NCBI RefSeq assembly: GCF_020905335.1
Contig: NZ_JAJJMN010000001.1
Span: 2,294,001-2,358,000, forward strand
Length of the DNA: 64,000 nucleotides
Origin: Flavobacterium lipolyticum
Lineage (GTDB): Bacteria; Bacteroidota; Bacteroidia; Flavobacteriales; Flavobacteriaceae
Direction of reading: 5' to 3'
The position numbers were made by a program, and so were the translations under genes. The number at the start of each line of letters is the position of its first letter. The first letter of the stretch is position 1. The notes under the pieces were generated by a model that searched no databases, was not told the origin of the DNA, and saw only the letters and a list, made by a program, of their open reading frames with translations. Below, in pieces: positions 10,253 to 20,224 of the stretch.

Positions 10253-11284
10253 TTAGTCAGTAGATTCTCTTTTTATCAAATGGGTTTCAATAACTTCTGT
10301 GGTGTAATTTTCGTTTTCTTCGTCATCGTCCTCATGTTCCGCTTCGAGTCTTTCGATCAGCATTTTAGCGGCTTTATTTCCCATTTTTTCACCACTCTGG
10401 CTTACGGTTGTGATGCTTGGAGTAGAGTATTTAGAAATAATCCCGTCAGTAAAGGCGATTACAGCGATATCTTCGGGAACTTTGAGGCCCATTTTGCTTG
10501 CGGTTTTGATAATGGTTACCGCAAAAAGCTCATTTACGGCAAAAACAGCATCAAACGCGCGGTCATGTAAAAGCTGGCTGATAGTGATTTCACAGGTGTC
10601 AACATCTTCAATTTTGATGATTAAATCTTCATTAAAAGGCAATCCATTGTCGAGAAGTGCTTTTTCGTAACCGTCGGTTCTGAGTTTACCCACACTTACG
10701 TAATCAACGGTAGTGACCAGAGCGATTTTTTTGCGGCCGTTGTCAATCAGACTCTGAACGGCTTCATAAGCAGCTGCTTTGTCATCAATAATGACTTTAT
10801 CGCACAAAATGTCATTGGTGACACGGTCGAACATGACCACCGGCATTCCCTGATTGATAACCTCGGTAATGTGGTGGAAATCACCTTTGTATTGTGTTTC
10901 TTTAGAGAGCGACATGATAAAACCATCGATACTTCCGTTGGCTAACATTTCCATATTCAGCACTTCTTTATCGAACGAATCGTCAGACAAACAGATTACA
11001 ACACTGTAGCCATTTTCATTGGCTACCTGTTCAATTCCGTTGATCACGGTAGAGAAAAAATGATGTACAATTTCCGGAATGATAATACCAATACTTTTGG
11101 TTTTTCGATTTTTTAAACTAAGGGCAATATTGTTGGGCTTGTAGTTGTAAAACTTTGCAAATGCCTGCACTTTTGCGCGCGTTTCTTCTCCTATTTCCTG
11201 ACTGTCTCTTAGTGACTTTGAGACCGTTGAAATAGAGACGTCAAGTTCCTTTGCGATCTGCTTTAGGGTTATTTTACGTTTCAT
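10253..11284 (-). CDS. LacI-family transcriptional regulator
   Basis: Protein of 343 residues with an N-terminal LacI helix-turn-helix (ITLKQIAKELDVSISTVSKSLRD, residues about 4-26) and the hinge-region helix, followed by a periplasmic-binding-protein-like effector domain (from SIGIIIPEIVHHFFS to the acidic tail). It sits between the two arms of the starch/maltose locus and is divergent from susC, so it is very likely the local regulator. Whether it activates or represses cannot be read from sequence. The likely effector is maltose or a derivative. The C-terminal acidic run (EAEHEDDDEENE) is an unusual local feature. Confidence 0.92.
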   Translation of the reverse strand: MKRKITLKQIAKELDVSISTVSKSLRDSQEIGEETRAKVQAFAKFYNYKPNNIALSLKNRKTKSIGIIIPEIVHHFFSTVINGIEQVANENGYSVVICLSDDSFDKEVLNMEMLANGSIDGFIMSLSKETQYKGDFHHITEVINQGMPVVMFDRVTNDILCDKVIIDDKAAAYEAVQSLIDNGRKKIALVTTVDYVSVGKLRTDGYEKALLDNGLPFNEDLIIKIEDVDTCEITISQLLHDRAFDAVFAVNELFAVTIIKTASKMGLKVPEDIAVIAFTDGIISKYSTPSITTVSQSGEKMGNKAAKMLIERLEAEHEDDDEENENYTTEVIETHLIKRESTD

Positions 11285-11419
11285 AGTTGTTATTTGAAAA
11301 AAATCTAATTGTTAATAAAGGTATCTTATATTTCTATAATCGACAATTTTTGACTTAAAAGATTACAAAAAAAAGAAAGTTTTCAACACTACCACGTTTT
11401 CGTAAACCAATAAAAAAGG

Positions 11420-11429
11420 CAAGCGGTTG
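11420..11429. promoter_or_regulatory. candidate LacI-family operator upstream of susC
   Basis: CAAGCGGTTG fits the palindromic pattern CAAnCGnTTG and overlaps the proposed -33 element of the susC promoter. The shared AAnCGnTT core with 10101-10108 suggests one regulator acting on both arms. This rests on pattern only. Confidence 0.35.
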
Positions 11430-11455
11430 GTCATGTTAATTAATTCCTAATTTTG
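11426..11455 (+). promoter_or_regulatory. candidate Bacteroidota-type promoter of susC
   Basis: TAATTTTG at 11448-11455 matches the -7 consensus TAnnTTTG exactly, and GTTG at 11426-11429 matches three of four bases of the -33 TTTG, with an 18-base spacer. Transcription would start about 60 bases before the susC ATG. Confidence 0.5.
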
Positions 11456-11521
11456 AAATTCGAAGTAAAATTAAAAACTTAACTAACAATCAAAAACTCA
11501 AACTAAATTTAAACAAAAAGT

Positions 11522-14485
11522 ATGAAAACAATTTACAAAAAGTTGTTATTTTTATTCCTCTTGTTACCGTTTACTGTGTTAGCTCAAAGCACTTTAACCG
11601 GATCAGTTGTCGATTCGGCAACGGGACAGCCAATCCCGGGAGTAAATGTAAATGTACAGGGTGCTCCAGGTGGAGCATCAACAGATTTTGACGGTAAATT
11701 TCAGTTATCTAATGTAAAAAATGGGGACAAAATTTTGGTTTCATTTATCGGATACAAAACGTCAACTGTAACTTATAATGGTCAAAAAACACTAAACGTT
11801 TCTTTAGAGGAAGATACCAATCAGCTTAAAGAAGTTGTGGTACAAGTAGGTTACGGTACCGTTAAGAAAAAGGATGCCACAGGTTCTGTATCTCAAATCT
11901 CGGCCAAAGAATTTAACAAAGGAATTAACGTAACTCCGGAGAGTTTAATCGGTGGACGTATCGCGGGTGTGAATGTTGTTGGAGGTGGTGCTCCGGGAGC
12001 TAAAGCGGATATCAGAATCCGTGGAGGATCTTCTTTAAGTGCCTCTAATGATCCGTTAATTATCTTAGACGGACTTCCTTTAAGTAATGCTGTACCAAGC
12101 GGTGCGACAAGTATTTTGTCTACCATAGATCCTAATGATATTGAGTCTTTTACGGTTCTTAAAGATGCGTCAGCGGCCGCTATCTACGGTTCACGTGCTG
12201 CAAATGGTGTAATTGTTATTACTACCAAAAAAGGAACAAAAGGCGGAGTGAAGGTTAATTTTAGCTCTCAGGTTGGGGTTAATACTGTCGCAAATACAGT
12301 AGATGTTTTAAGTGCGGATCAATTTCGAGCTGTAGTAAATGCAAAGGGAACACCACAGCAAATAGCGACATTAGGAAAAGCAAATACAAACTGGCAGGAT
12401 GAAATCTTTCATACGGCTTTAACGACGAATAATAATATCTCGGTAAGCGGCGCTTTGTTCGATAAATTACCTGTACGTTTATCTGTTGGAAATGTAGATA
12501 ATCCAGGAATCTTAAGAAACACTTCTTTTGAAAGAACTACGACATCGATATCGTTAAATCCGGTATTGTTTGACAAGCACTTAAAAATTGATATTAGCGG
12601 TAATATTGCATTTGCTAAAAATCATTTTCAGGATGAAGGTGGAGTAATTGGAAGTGCATTAGCTTTTGATCCTACACAATCTGTGTATCAGGAAGGTTCT
12701 CGTTATGGAGGTTATTTCGAATGGTTGGAGGCAAATGGTAACGTGCCTTTATTACCAGCCAGAAATCCTGTAGCCAGATTAAATCAGGAGGATAAAAGAG
12801 CTACTTCTACCAGAAAATGGGGAAATATTAGTGTAGATTATAAGTTTCATTTCTTTGAAGACTTGAGAATTATTGCTGAAGCCGGTATTGATAAATTTAG
12901 CAGCAACGGATATAATCAACAAAGTACACAAAGTATTCTGGGATATCAGCCAAATGCTTTTAGCAACGGGAACTGGATAAACTTAGGAAATTACAACTCC
13001 TATACAGATGATCTTCAAAATAAAAATTTAAACACCTATTTAAACTATACTAAAACTTTAGGGAAGTTTAAAATTGACGCTACTGCGGGATATAACTACC
13101 AGTTATTCCAAAAAGAAAAATATGAGTCAGGGGAAGTTAGACAGCCAACACCAAGAGAGGATGTTGCTACAGATCCGAATGTTAATCTGCAATCCTATTT
13201 TGGACGTTTGACTTTAAATTATGACAGCCGTTATTTATTGACCTTAAATTATAGAAGAGACGGAACTTCTCGTTTCTCTAAAGAGAACAGATGGGGTAAT
13301 TTTGGAGGAGCAGCTTTTGCATGGAATGTTGCGGAAGAATCATTCTTAAAGGGAAATAGTACACTTTCAAGTCTAAAATTAAGAGTTGGGTATGGTACTA
13401 CCGGGCAGCAAGACATTACATCTGCTTATGACTTTTTACCAAGAGTAACTTTAGGAACGATTAATTCTCAATACATTTTCGGAAATACGGTTTATCCAAC
13501 AGCAAGACCGGAAGGATATAATACAGGTATCAAATGGGAAGAATTGGCCGAAACAAACATTGGTGTTGATTTTGGATTCCTTAATGACAGAATTACAGGT
13601 TCGGTAAACTATTTTGATAAAAAATCAAGCGATTTGTTAGCGGATGTTTTAGTTCCTGACGGAGCAAATTTAAGAAATCAGGGATTTAATAATATTGGAA
13701 GTTTTGAAACAAAAGGGGTTGAGTTTAGTATTCAGTCGGATGTCGTAAAAAATGATAATTTAACCTGGAATGTTGCTTTTAATGCTACTTATCTTCATCA
13801 GAAAATTACAGATTTAGGAAGTACAGTGCCTGGTTTCACCGGATATATTGTAGGAGATAATATCGCAGGAGGTTCTGGAAATAAAATTTTGATAAATTCA
13901 GTAGGATATGCTCCAAATTCATTCTTTGTTTATGAGCAATTGTATGATGCTAACAAAAGACCAATTGAAGGAGCTTATGCAGATAGAAACGGAGATGGAA
14001 AAATTGATGACGGAGACCGTTACAAATACCATAAACCGTCAGCAGATTACACTTTCGGTCTTTTTTCAACTTTAAATTACAAAAAGTTTGATTTTGCAAT
14101 GAACTGGAGAGCCAGTTTAGGAAATTACATTTATGACAACGTAAGTTCAGATAAAGGATATTTATTAGCAGGATTGAGAAGACAGTCTGATTTGGGTAAT
14201 ATTAGTTCTGATTATAATAAGACCGGATTCACAACAAATAATAATTATTTATCAAATTATTTTGTAAAAGATGCCTCGTTTATAAAATTAGACAATGTAA
14301 CGTTAGGGTATACTTTGGATAAAGCCTTGTTGAAATCTGTTTCTATGAGGTTTTCAGCAGGAGTACAGAATGTTTTTGTACTTACGAAATACGATGGTTT
14401 AGATCCTGAGAAATTCAACGGAATTGATAACAATGTGTATCCAAGAGCCCGTACTTTTATATTTGGTGTAAATGCTAATTTTTAA
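11522..14485 (+). CDS. susC: SusC-like TonB-dependent outer-membrane transporter
   Basis: RagA/SusC-family importer of 987 residues. Order of domains: signal peptide ending VLAQ, a carboxypeptidase-regulatory-like domain (TLTGSVVDSATGQPIPGVNVNV, about 24-100), a plug domain (about 115-225, with GVNVVGGGAPGAKADIRIRGGSS and the DGLPL and VLKDASAAAIYGSRAANGVIVITTKKG motifs characteristic of SusC), and a large beta-barrel ending in a terminal Phe. With SusD it forms a lidded import complex for oligosaccharides, energised by TonB. The next gene is susD after 37 bp. Context indicates malto-oligosaccharides as substrate. Confidence 0.97.
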   Translation: MKTIYKKLLFLFLLLPFTVLAQSTLTGSVVDSATGQPIPGVNVNVQGAPGGASTDFDGKFQLSNVKNGDKILVSFIGYKTSTVTYNGQKTLNVSLEEDTNQLKEVVVQVGYGTVKKKDATGSVSQISAKEFNKGINVTPESLIGGRIAGVNVVGGGAPGAKADIRIRGGSSLSASNDPLIILDGLPLSNAVPSGATSILSTIDPNDIESFTVLKDASAAAIYGSRAANGVIVITTKKGTKGGVKVNFSSQVGVNTVANTVDVLSADQFRAVVNAKGTPQQIATLGKANTNWQDEIFHTALTTNNNISVSGALFDKLPVRLSVGNVDNPGILRNTSFERTTTSISLNPVLFDKHLKIDISGNIAFAKNHFQDEGGVIGSALAFDPTQSVYQEGSRYGGYFEWLEANGNVPLLPARNPVARLNQEDKRATSTRKWGNISVDYKFHFFEDLRIIAEAGIDKFSSNGYNQQSTQSILGYQPNAFSNGNWINLGNYNSYTDDLQNKNLNTYLNYTKTLGKFKIDATAGYNYQLFQKEKYESGEVRQPTPREDVATDPNVNLQSYFGRLTLNYDSRYLLTLNYRRDGTSRFSKENRWGNFGGAAFAWNVAEESFLKGNSTLSSLKLRVGYGTTGQQDITSAYDFLPRVTLGTINSQYIFGNTVYPTARPEGYNTGIKWEELAETNIGVDFGFLNDRITGSVNYFDKKSSDLLADVLVPDGANLRNQGFNNIGSFETKGVEFSIQSDVVKNDNLTWNVAFNATYLHQKITDLGSTVPGFTGYIVGDNIAGGSGNKILINSVGYAPNSFFVYEQLYDANKRPIEGAYADRNGDGKIDDGDRYKYHKPSADYTFGLFSTLNYKKFDFAMNWRASLGNYIYDNVSSDKGYLLAGLRRQSDLGNISSDYNKTGFTTNNNYLSNYFVKDASFIKLDNVTLGYTLDKALLKSVSMRFSAGVQNVFVLTKYDGLDPEKFNGIDNNVYPRARTFIFGVNANF

Positions 14486-14522
14486 AAGAAAACTGATAAG
14501 TAAAATTTAAAAAACAAACAAA

Positions 14523-16151
14523 ATGAAAATATCATTTAAATATATATCTTATTTTTTCCTATTTATTTTAGGATTAAATATGACGCTTACTTCGTGTACG
14601 GACGATTTAAACGTGACACCCAAGGATGATGATGAATTTCTTTCTGAAGCTTTCTACAAAGATCCGGCTTCATACAAACAGGTATTGGCGAAATTATATG
14701 CCGGATTGTATGTAGGAGGAAATGATGGTGATGGTGATGCAAACATACCGGGAAGAAATCCTGATATAGCAGGACTTGGTGGTGATTTTAGCAGTTATTT
14801 AAGGCTGCTTTTTGTAACACAGGAATTCCCTACTGATGAGGCAATTATCGCGTGGGCAGATGGTAATTTACCAAGCTTAAATGGACAGACCTGGTCGGCA
14901 GATAATGAGTTCTTGTACGGAACTTTCTCCAGAGCATTTTATCACATTAGTGTGGCCAATGAGTTTTTAAGACAAACTACAGATGATAAATTGACTGCCA
15001 GAGGAGTTGATGCTAATTTAAAAGCTCAAATAGCTGCATTTAGAGCAGAGACTCGTTTCTTAAGAGCTTTTTCATATTACAATCTAATGGACTTGTTCGG
15101 AAATGTGCCAATCACGACAGAGAATGACCCTGTAGGATTCTTTTATCCGGTACAAAAATCTAGAGCTGAAGTTTTTGCTTTTATCGAATCAGAGTTAAAA
15201 GATATCGATGCCAGTTTGGTAGCTTCTAAACAAAACGAATATGGAAGAGTAGATAAAACGGCAGCTAAGTTTTTATTAGCGCAAATTTATCTGAATTCAA
15301 AAGTTTATACAGGAACAGATAGAAATAATGAAGCAGCAACTGTATGTAAAGATATTATTGATAACTCACAATATACTTTTGCTAACATACCGTACAAAAA
15401 TTTATTTGCTGCAGATAACAATAGAAACGGAGCTCAAAACGAATTTATTTTCCCTGTTGTAAGTGACGGGAATGCGATTAGAGCTACTGGTGGCGGAATG
15501 AGTTTTATACTTCATGCTTCTATAGGTGGTAATATGGATGCGGCTGCTCAGGGAATGAATGGTGGCTGGGCAGGAATTAGGACTCGTAGAGAATTTGTTG
15601 GTCTTTTTCCTGATGCAACTGCAACAGCTGATAAAAGAGGGACTTTTTATACTAAAGGACAAAATTTAGATATTGCCAGAGTTGACATTTTTACCGAAGG
15701 ATATGCGGTTACTAAATATACAAACGTAAATTCTGACGGAACTGCAGCACAAAGAAATGATATTCCGGATACGGACTTTCCAATGTATAGATTATCGGAC
15801 GTCTATTTAATGTATGCCGAAGCTACTGTAAGAGGAGCAAGTGCAGGTAACATCGGTACGGCTGTAGGATATGTGAATAAAATTAGAACCAGAGCAGGTG
15901 CCACAACAATTACGGCTCCTGATTTGACACTGGATTTTATCTTAAATGAAAGAGGAAGAGAGTTGTTTTGGGAATGTCACAGGAGAACCGATTTGATTCG
16001 TTTTGGAAAATTCACAGGAGGATCTAAAATTTGGCAGTGGAAAGGCGGAGTTATGAACGGAAGTGCTACAGATCCTTCCAGAGATTTAATGCCAATTCCT
16101 TTAAAAACGATTCAGGCAAATCCAACTTTAAAACAAAACCCAGGATACTAA
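14523..16151 (+). CDS. susD: SusD-like starch-binding outer-membrane lipoprotein
   Basis: RagB/SusD-family protein of 542 residues with a lipobox ending LTSC (Cys25), so anchored in the outer membrane. TPR-like helical features are visible (ETRFLRAFSYYNLMDLFGNVP is the typical family signature), and the C-terminal motif NERGRELFWECHRRTDLIRFGKF is diagnostic of the family. It forms the lid over the SusC barrel and binds the polysaccharide. It directly follows susC and precedes the SusE-like gene by 24 bp, so the three are an operon. Confidence 0.97.
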   Translation: MKISFKYISYFFLFILGLNMTLTSCTDDLNVTPKDDDEFLSEAFYKDPASYKQVLAKLYAGLYVGGNDGDGDANIPGRNPDIAGLGGDFSSYLRLLFVTQEFPTDEAIIAWADGNLPSLNGQTWSADNEFLYGTFSRAFYHISVANEFLRQTTDDKLTARGVDANLKAQIAAFRAETRFLRAFSYYNLMDLFGNVPITTENDPVGFFYPVQKSRAEVFAFIESELKDIDASLVASKQNEYGRVDKTAAKFLLAQIYLNSKVYTGTDRNNEAATVCKDIIDNSQYTFANIPYKNLFAADNNRNGAQNEFIFPVVSDGNAIRATGGGMSFILHASIGGNMDAAAQGMNGGWAGIRTRREFVGLFPDATATADKRGTFYTKGQNLDIARVDIFTEGYAVTKYTNVNSDGTAAQRNDIPDTDFPMYRLSDVYLMYAEATVRGASAGNIGTAVGYVNKIRTRAGATTITAPDLTLDFILNERGRELFWECHRRTDLIRFGKFTGGSKIWQWKGGVMNGSATDPSRDLMPIPLKTIQANPTLKQNPGY

Positions 16152-16175
16152 TTAACTATATAAAATTATAATCAA

Positions 16176-16928
16176 ATGAAAAATATATATAAAATTTTAA
16201 TCGCATTCGTTGGTGTATTAGCGGTATCGTGTAACGCAGATGATGTACAGGACAGACCTGTAATTGAAGCGGCAACTGCACCGGTTTTATTAACTCCAAA
16301 ATCAGATTTTAGTATTGTGCTTCAGAATACAAATGCAGCAAATGCAGCAACAACATTTGTATGGGACGATGCTCAGTATAATGGAACTAAGACTGTTGTT
16401 ACTTATAGTTTGGAAATGGCTGCTGCAGGAACTAACTTTAAAACTCCTACAGTAGTGGCTACGACAACCGATAAATTTAAAAGTTTTACGGTTGCAGACC
16501 TTAATACAGCTTGTTTAAATGCTGGTTTTGCTCCGTTTAAGGCAGCTCAGATTGATGTACGTGTTAAATCTTCTGTGGGAACAACAGGTTCAGTAAGTCA
16601 GGTTTCAAATTCCTATACAATTACAGCGACTCCTTATCCGGCTTGGCCAAATTGGGGGATTATTGGTTCTGCAACTCCTAACGGATGGAGTGACCCTGAT
16701 ACCAATTTAGATTATGATTTAAGTACTAAAAAATATTCTTATGTTGGACCATTAACAGTAGGTGAAATCAAATTTAGACTAGATGATTCATGGGGTACTA
16801 ATTATGGAGATGATGGTAATGATTTGACATTAGATGCCGGAGGTGCTAATATTCCAATTACAGTAGCCGGAAATTATACTATTGTTATCGATTTTACTGC
16901 AAAAACTTATACTATCAAAAAGAACTAA
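16176..16928 (+). CDS. SusE-like surface glycan-binding lipoprotein
   Basis: Lipoprotein of 250 residues (lipobox AVSC, Cys19). Residues about 30-145 resemble the SusE N-terminal Ig-like domain (APVLLTPKSDFSIVLQ, VWDDAQYNGTKTVVTYSLEM). The C-terminal part (PNWGIIGSATPNGWSDPDTNLDYD to the end) resembles a single SusE/SusF starch-binding domain with exposed tryptophans. Bacteroides SusE and SusF have two and three such domains, so this is a short version. Its role would be to hold starch at the cell surface beside SusCD. It is the last gene of the susCDE transcript, followed by a strong terminator. Confidence 0.88.
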   Translation: MKNIYKILIAFVGVLAVSCNADDVQDRPVIEAATAPVLLTPKSDFSIVLQNTNAANAATTFVWDDAQYNGTKTVVTYSLEMAAAGTNFKTPTVVATTTDKFKSFTVADLNTACLNAGFAPFKAAQIDVRVKSSVGTTGSVSQVSNSYTITATPYPAWPNWGIIGSATPNGWSDPDTNLDYDLSTKKYSYVGPLTVGEIKFRLDDSWGTNYGDDGNDLTLDAGGANIPITVAGNYTIVIDFTAKTYTIKKN

Positions 16929-16945
16929 GTTTTTTTATTATAACG

Positions 16946-16975
16946 GGGCTATCTACAATAAGATAGCCCTTTTTT
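16946..16975 (+). terminator. intrinsic terminator after the susCDE genes
   Basis: A perfect 9-bp stem GGGCTATCT / AGATAGCCC (16946-16954 and 16961-16969) with a 6-base loop is followed by six T. It lies 17 bp after the SusE-like stop codon, so the downstream amylase gene may have its own promoter or depend on read-through. Confidence 0.9.
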
Positions 16976-17005
16976 AGTCAAGCTAACTAACCAATCAACC
17001 ACATT

Positions 17006-19879
17006 ATGAAAAAAACTTTACTATGGATCACATTTTTGTGGTCTGTGGCTGCTTTTGCCCAAATGCAAACAGTAAGCCACTCTGTAAGTCCGTCAACTTT
17101 TGAAGAGACTACATCCATTACCATCACCATTAACGGTACAAGTGTTGATGAAGGCAGCTGGGGAATTACCGACCATTCCTTGTACATGTGGGCCTGGGCT
17201 TTTGATACCAACGATACTACTCAGAAGGGAAGTCCGGACAATGGTTCCTGGGATGCTTCAAGCGAAGCGAGTAAGTTTACCTATAATCCGGGTACAGATA
17301 CGTATACCAAAACCATTACACCAACAGTTTATTATAACACCACAGGGATTGGAAGAATTGGGTTTTTAATAAAAACCAAAAATGGAAATGGCGATAAAAA
17401 ATCGCAGGATATTTTAGTAGAAGTAGGCAGCTTTCAGGTCACTTTGACTTCGCCTATAGAAAACAGTGCATCAATTATAACAGCAGGAGCTAATTTTGAT
17501 ATTGCAGTTACCAATACAAACGGTGCAGCAAGTTATTCCTTAAAGGCAAACGGAACGGTGATTAATACCAACCCAAGTACCGCAACTTATTCCTATTCTC
17601 ATATTGGGATTACCAACAATCAGAGTTACGAATTGAGTATCACTCAGGCCGGAACCACGATAGTAAAAAAGTTTTCGGTTGTGGTAAATCCGAATACGGT
17701 TTTAGAAGCAATGCCAGCGGGCTTGACAGAGGGAATAAACTACAATCAGACCGATGTCACAAAAGCTACTTTGGTTTTGGATGCGCCTTTAAAAGACTTT
17801 GTATACGTTGCAGGAAGCTTCAATAACTGGCTGCCAACTTTGGCTTATGCTATGAAAAAAGACCCTGCTTCGGGCAAATTTTGGCTGGAATTAACGGGAT
17901 TGGTTTCAGGTGCCAATAATACCTATCAATATTGGGTGGTAGATACTACGCCACTGGCGAATTCTCCATCTTTGGTAAAAACGGCCGATCCGTATTCCAC
18001 TTTAGTGTTATCACCTTTCGATGATTCTTCTATTCCTGCAACTTCTTATCCCAACATGCCTGTTTATCCGGCAGGACAGAACTTTGAGGTTACCGTTCTA
18101 AAAACCGGACAAACACCCTACAATTGGCAGGTATCCAATTTCGTAAAACCCGAAAAAGAAAAGTTAGTAGTTTACGAAGTTTTGGTTCGTGATTTTGATG
18201 CAGCCAGAAACTATCAAAGTCTGATAGATCGGATCGATTATTTCAAAAACCTTAAAATTAACGCCATCGAATTAATGCCGGTAATGGAGTTTGAAGGCAA
18301 TGAAAGCTGGGGATATAATACCTCGTTTCACATGGCTTTGGATAAATTTTACGGGACTTCGGATAAATTAAAAGAGTTTATTGATTTATGTCATCAAAAC
18401 GGAATTGCAGTAATTCTGGATGTTGCTCTAAATCATGCTTTCGGAAGAAATCCTATGGTGAGAATGTGGATGAATGATCCGGATGGTGACGGTTTTGGCT
18501 CACCAACTGCCGAGAATCCCTATTTTAATACAGTGGCTAAACATGCGTACAATGTGGGGGAAGATTTTAACCACCAGTTGCCAAAAACGCAGAACTATGT
18601 TGATCGTGTTATCAAACAATGGATTGAAGAATATAAAATTGACGGTTTCCGTTGGGATTTAACCAAAGGTTTTACGCAAAATTGTACGGCTTCTGATGGA
18701 GCATGTACGGATGCCTATCAACAGGACAGAGTAGACGTATTAAAAAAGTATGCTGATTATTCATGGAGTTTGGATCCTACACATTATACAATTTTCGAAC
18801 ACCTGGGCTCAGATACTGAGGAAAAAGAATGGGCTAATTACAGAATTGCTGAGACACCGTCTAAAGGAGTAATGATGTGGGGGAAAATGACAGGACCTTA
18901 CAACCAATTGTCAATGGGGTACGCAAGCGAGAGTAATATTTCAAGGATGTCAAGCGGGAATCATGGTTTTACCGCAAACCGATTAATGGGATATGCTGAA
19001 AGTCACGATGAAGAACGTTTGATGTATAAAAACATACAATATGGAAATTCAGGAGTAGGGTATAATGTAAAAACGTTAAACACTGCATTGTCCAGAATGT
19101 CGGCAATTGGGGCTGTTTCATTATTAGTTCCGGGACCAAAAATGATCTGGCATTTTGGAGAATTAGGATGGGAGAATTCTATTTTTACCTGTAATGATAA
19201 TTCAGTCAATACTGATTTTGATGCCACTGGAGGCGATTGTAAACTCGATACAAAACCACAGCCTCAATGGGTTAGTAATTGGCTGGGTAATTCGGCACGC
19301 AGTAAAATTTACAACGACTGGGCAAAGATGATTACCTTGAAAATAAAAGAGCCTGTGTTTTTGGGAACTACTGTAATTGCAAATACAAATTCATTATCAG
19401 TGAACATTAAAATGACCAATCCGGCCTTGTCTTCAACCCAGTTAAAGGATGTTTTAATAGTGGCAAATTTTGATGTTACAGCACAAAATGTTCCAACAGG
19501 TTTTCAATATACGGGTACCTGGTATAATTTGATGGACAATACTACTATTAATGTTACTGACGTAAATGCTCCCTTAAATCTTCCTGCCGGAGAGTATAGA
19601 ATTTATGGTAACAAAGTAGCAAATTTAGCCATTACGGATTTTGAAAAAGGAAGTGCAGTTCATCTGTATCCGAACCCGGTTACAGATTATTTTACTTTAA
19701 ATGTACCAGTGTCAAAAGTTCAGGTATATGCAGTTTCCGGTCAATTAGTGAAAAGCTTTAATGCGAAAGGAAATAGGGATTCTCAGTATGCTGTAAACGA
19801 TTTGAAAACAGGTTTATACCTTGTGAAAGCAGTTGATGAGAATGGGCATACTCAGGTAATGAAGTTTATTAAAAAATAA
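17006..19879 (+). CDS. T9SS-secreted GH13 alpha-amylase with N-terminal beta-domains
   Basis: Large glycoside hydrolase of 957 residues. Order: signal peptide (…VAAFAQ), N-terminal beta-sandwich regions (about 25-240), a CBM48/E-set-like domain (FVYVAGSFNNWLPTLAY, about 250-330), a GH13 barrel, and a type A T9SS sorting domain (about 870-957, beginning VHLYPNPVTDYFTL and ending MKFIKK). Catalytic residues are Asp551 in GFRWDLTKGF, Glu598 in TIFEHLG and Asp668 in AESHDEER. The T9SS tail means it crosses the outer membrane and is released or attached at the surface, taking the place of Bacteroides SusG, which is a surface lipoprotein. It starts starch breakdown outside the cell and feeds SusCD. 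Confidence 0.95.
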   Translation: MKKTLLWITFLWSVAAFAQMQTVSHSVSPSTFEETTSITITINGTSVDEGSWGITDHSLYMWAWAFDTNDTTQKGSPDNGSWDASSEASKFTYNPGTDTYTKTITPTVYYNTTGIGRIGFLIKTKNGNGDKKSQDILVEVGSFQVTLTSPIENSASIITAGANFDIAVTNTNGAASYSLKANGTVINTNPSTATYSYSHIGITNNQSYELSITQAGTTIVKKFSVVVNPNTVLEAMPAGLTEGINYNQTDVTKATLVLDAPLKDFVYVAGSFNNWLPTLAYAMKKDPASGKFWLELTGLVSGANNTYQYWVVDTTPLANSPSLVKTADPYSTLVLSPFDDSSIPATSYPNMPVYPAGQNFEVTVLKTGQTPYNWQVSNFVKPEKEKLVVYEVLVRDFDAARNYQSLIDRIDYFKNLKINAIELMPVMEFEGNESWGYNTSFHMALDKFYGTSDKLKEFIDLCHQNGIAVILDVALNHAFGRNPMVRMWMNDPDGDGFGSPTAENPYFNTVAKHAYNVGEDFNHQLPKTQNYVDRVIKQWIEEYKIDGFRWDLTKGFTQNCTASDGACTDAYQQDRVDVLKKYADYSWSLDPTHYTIFEHLGSDTEEKEWANYRIAETPSKGVMMWGKMTGPYNQLSMGYASESNISRMSSGNHGFTANRLMGYAESHDEERLMYKNIQYGNSGVGYNVKTLNTALSRMSAIGAVSLLVPGPKMIWHFGELGWENSIFTCNDNSVNTDFDATGGDCKLDTKPQPQWVSNWLGNSARSKIYNDWAKMITLKIKEPVFLGTTVIANTNSLSVNIKMTNPALSSTQLKDVLIVANFDVTAQNVPTGFQYTGTWYNLMDNTTINVTDVNAPLNLPAGEYRIYGNKVANLAITDFEKGSAVHLYPNPVTDYFTLNVPVSKVQVYAVSGQLVKSFNAKGNRDSQYAVNDLKTGLYLVKAVDENGHTQVMKFIKK

Positions 19880-19944
19880 TTTATCGAAATAAATAGAAAA
19901 ATAGAACTGACAGGTAAAAGATTTTTGGTTTTGTTAGTGGCGAG

Positions 19945-19974
19945 AAAGGACTGTCTATTTTTAGACAGTCCTTT
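19945..19974. terminator. bidirectional intrinsic terminator
   Basis: A perfect 13-bp stem (19945-19957 with 19962-19974) closes a TTTT loop and is followed by CGTTTTTT on the plus strand. It lies between the convergent amylase gene and the small membrane protein gene and probably ends transcription from the left arm. Confidence 0.85.
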
Positions 19975-19980
19975 CGTTTT

Positions 19981-20214
19981 TTATGATCTTTTTATTTTAG
20001 TATTGTATTCTCCTGCTACAGCAAAATAGCCAAAAGTGCCTAACCCCAAAACAATTAATGGAGTGAGAATGAAAAGAATAATGATTCCGAATACAAGATC
20101 GTCTTGTTTGTCTGAAAGCAGTTTAGGTAAGCCAAATTCGAAAATGCAAAAATAAGTCGATGCGATTGCCAGTATAATCCACAGTACACCTAAAGCTTGT
20201 TTGATTGAATTCAT
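19981..20214 (-). CDS. small two-helix membrane protein, partner gene of the MHS transporter
   Basis: From the chosen ATG (MNSIKQALGVLWI) the product is 77 residues with two strongly hydrophobic segments (about 5-28 and 42-68) joined by a charged linker (KLLSDKQDDL). An in-frame start at 20271 would extend it into the transporter gene and seems unlikely. It starts 10 bp after the transporter stop and is presumably co-transcribed. I recall similar small proteins (DUF6814-like) beside MFS genes in Bacteroidota, but cannot verify this. Function unknown; an accessory subunit of the transporter is a guess. Confidence 0.75.
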   Translation of the reverse strand: MNSIKQALGVLWIILAIASTYFCIFEFGLPKLLSDKQDDLVFGIIILFILTPLIVLGLGTFGYFAVAGEYNTKIKRS

Positions 20215-20224
20215 AAATAGTATA

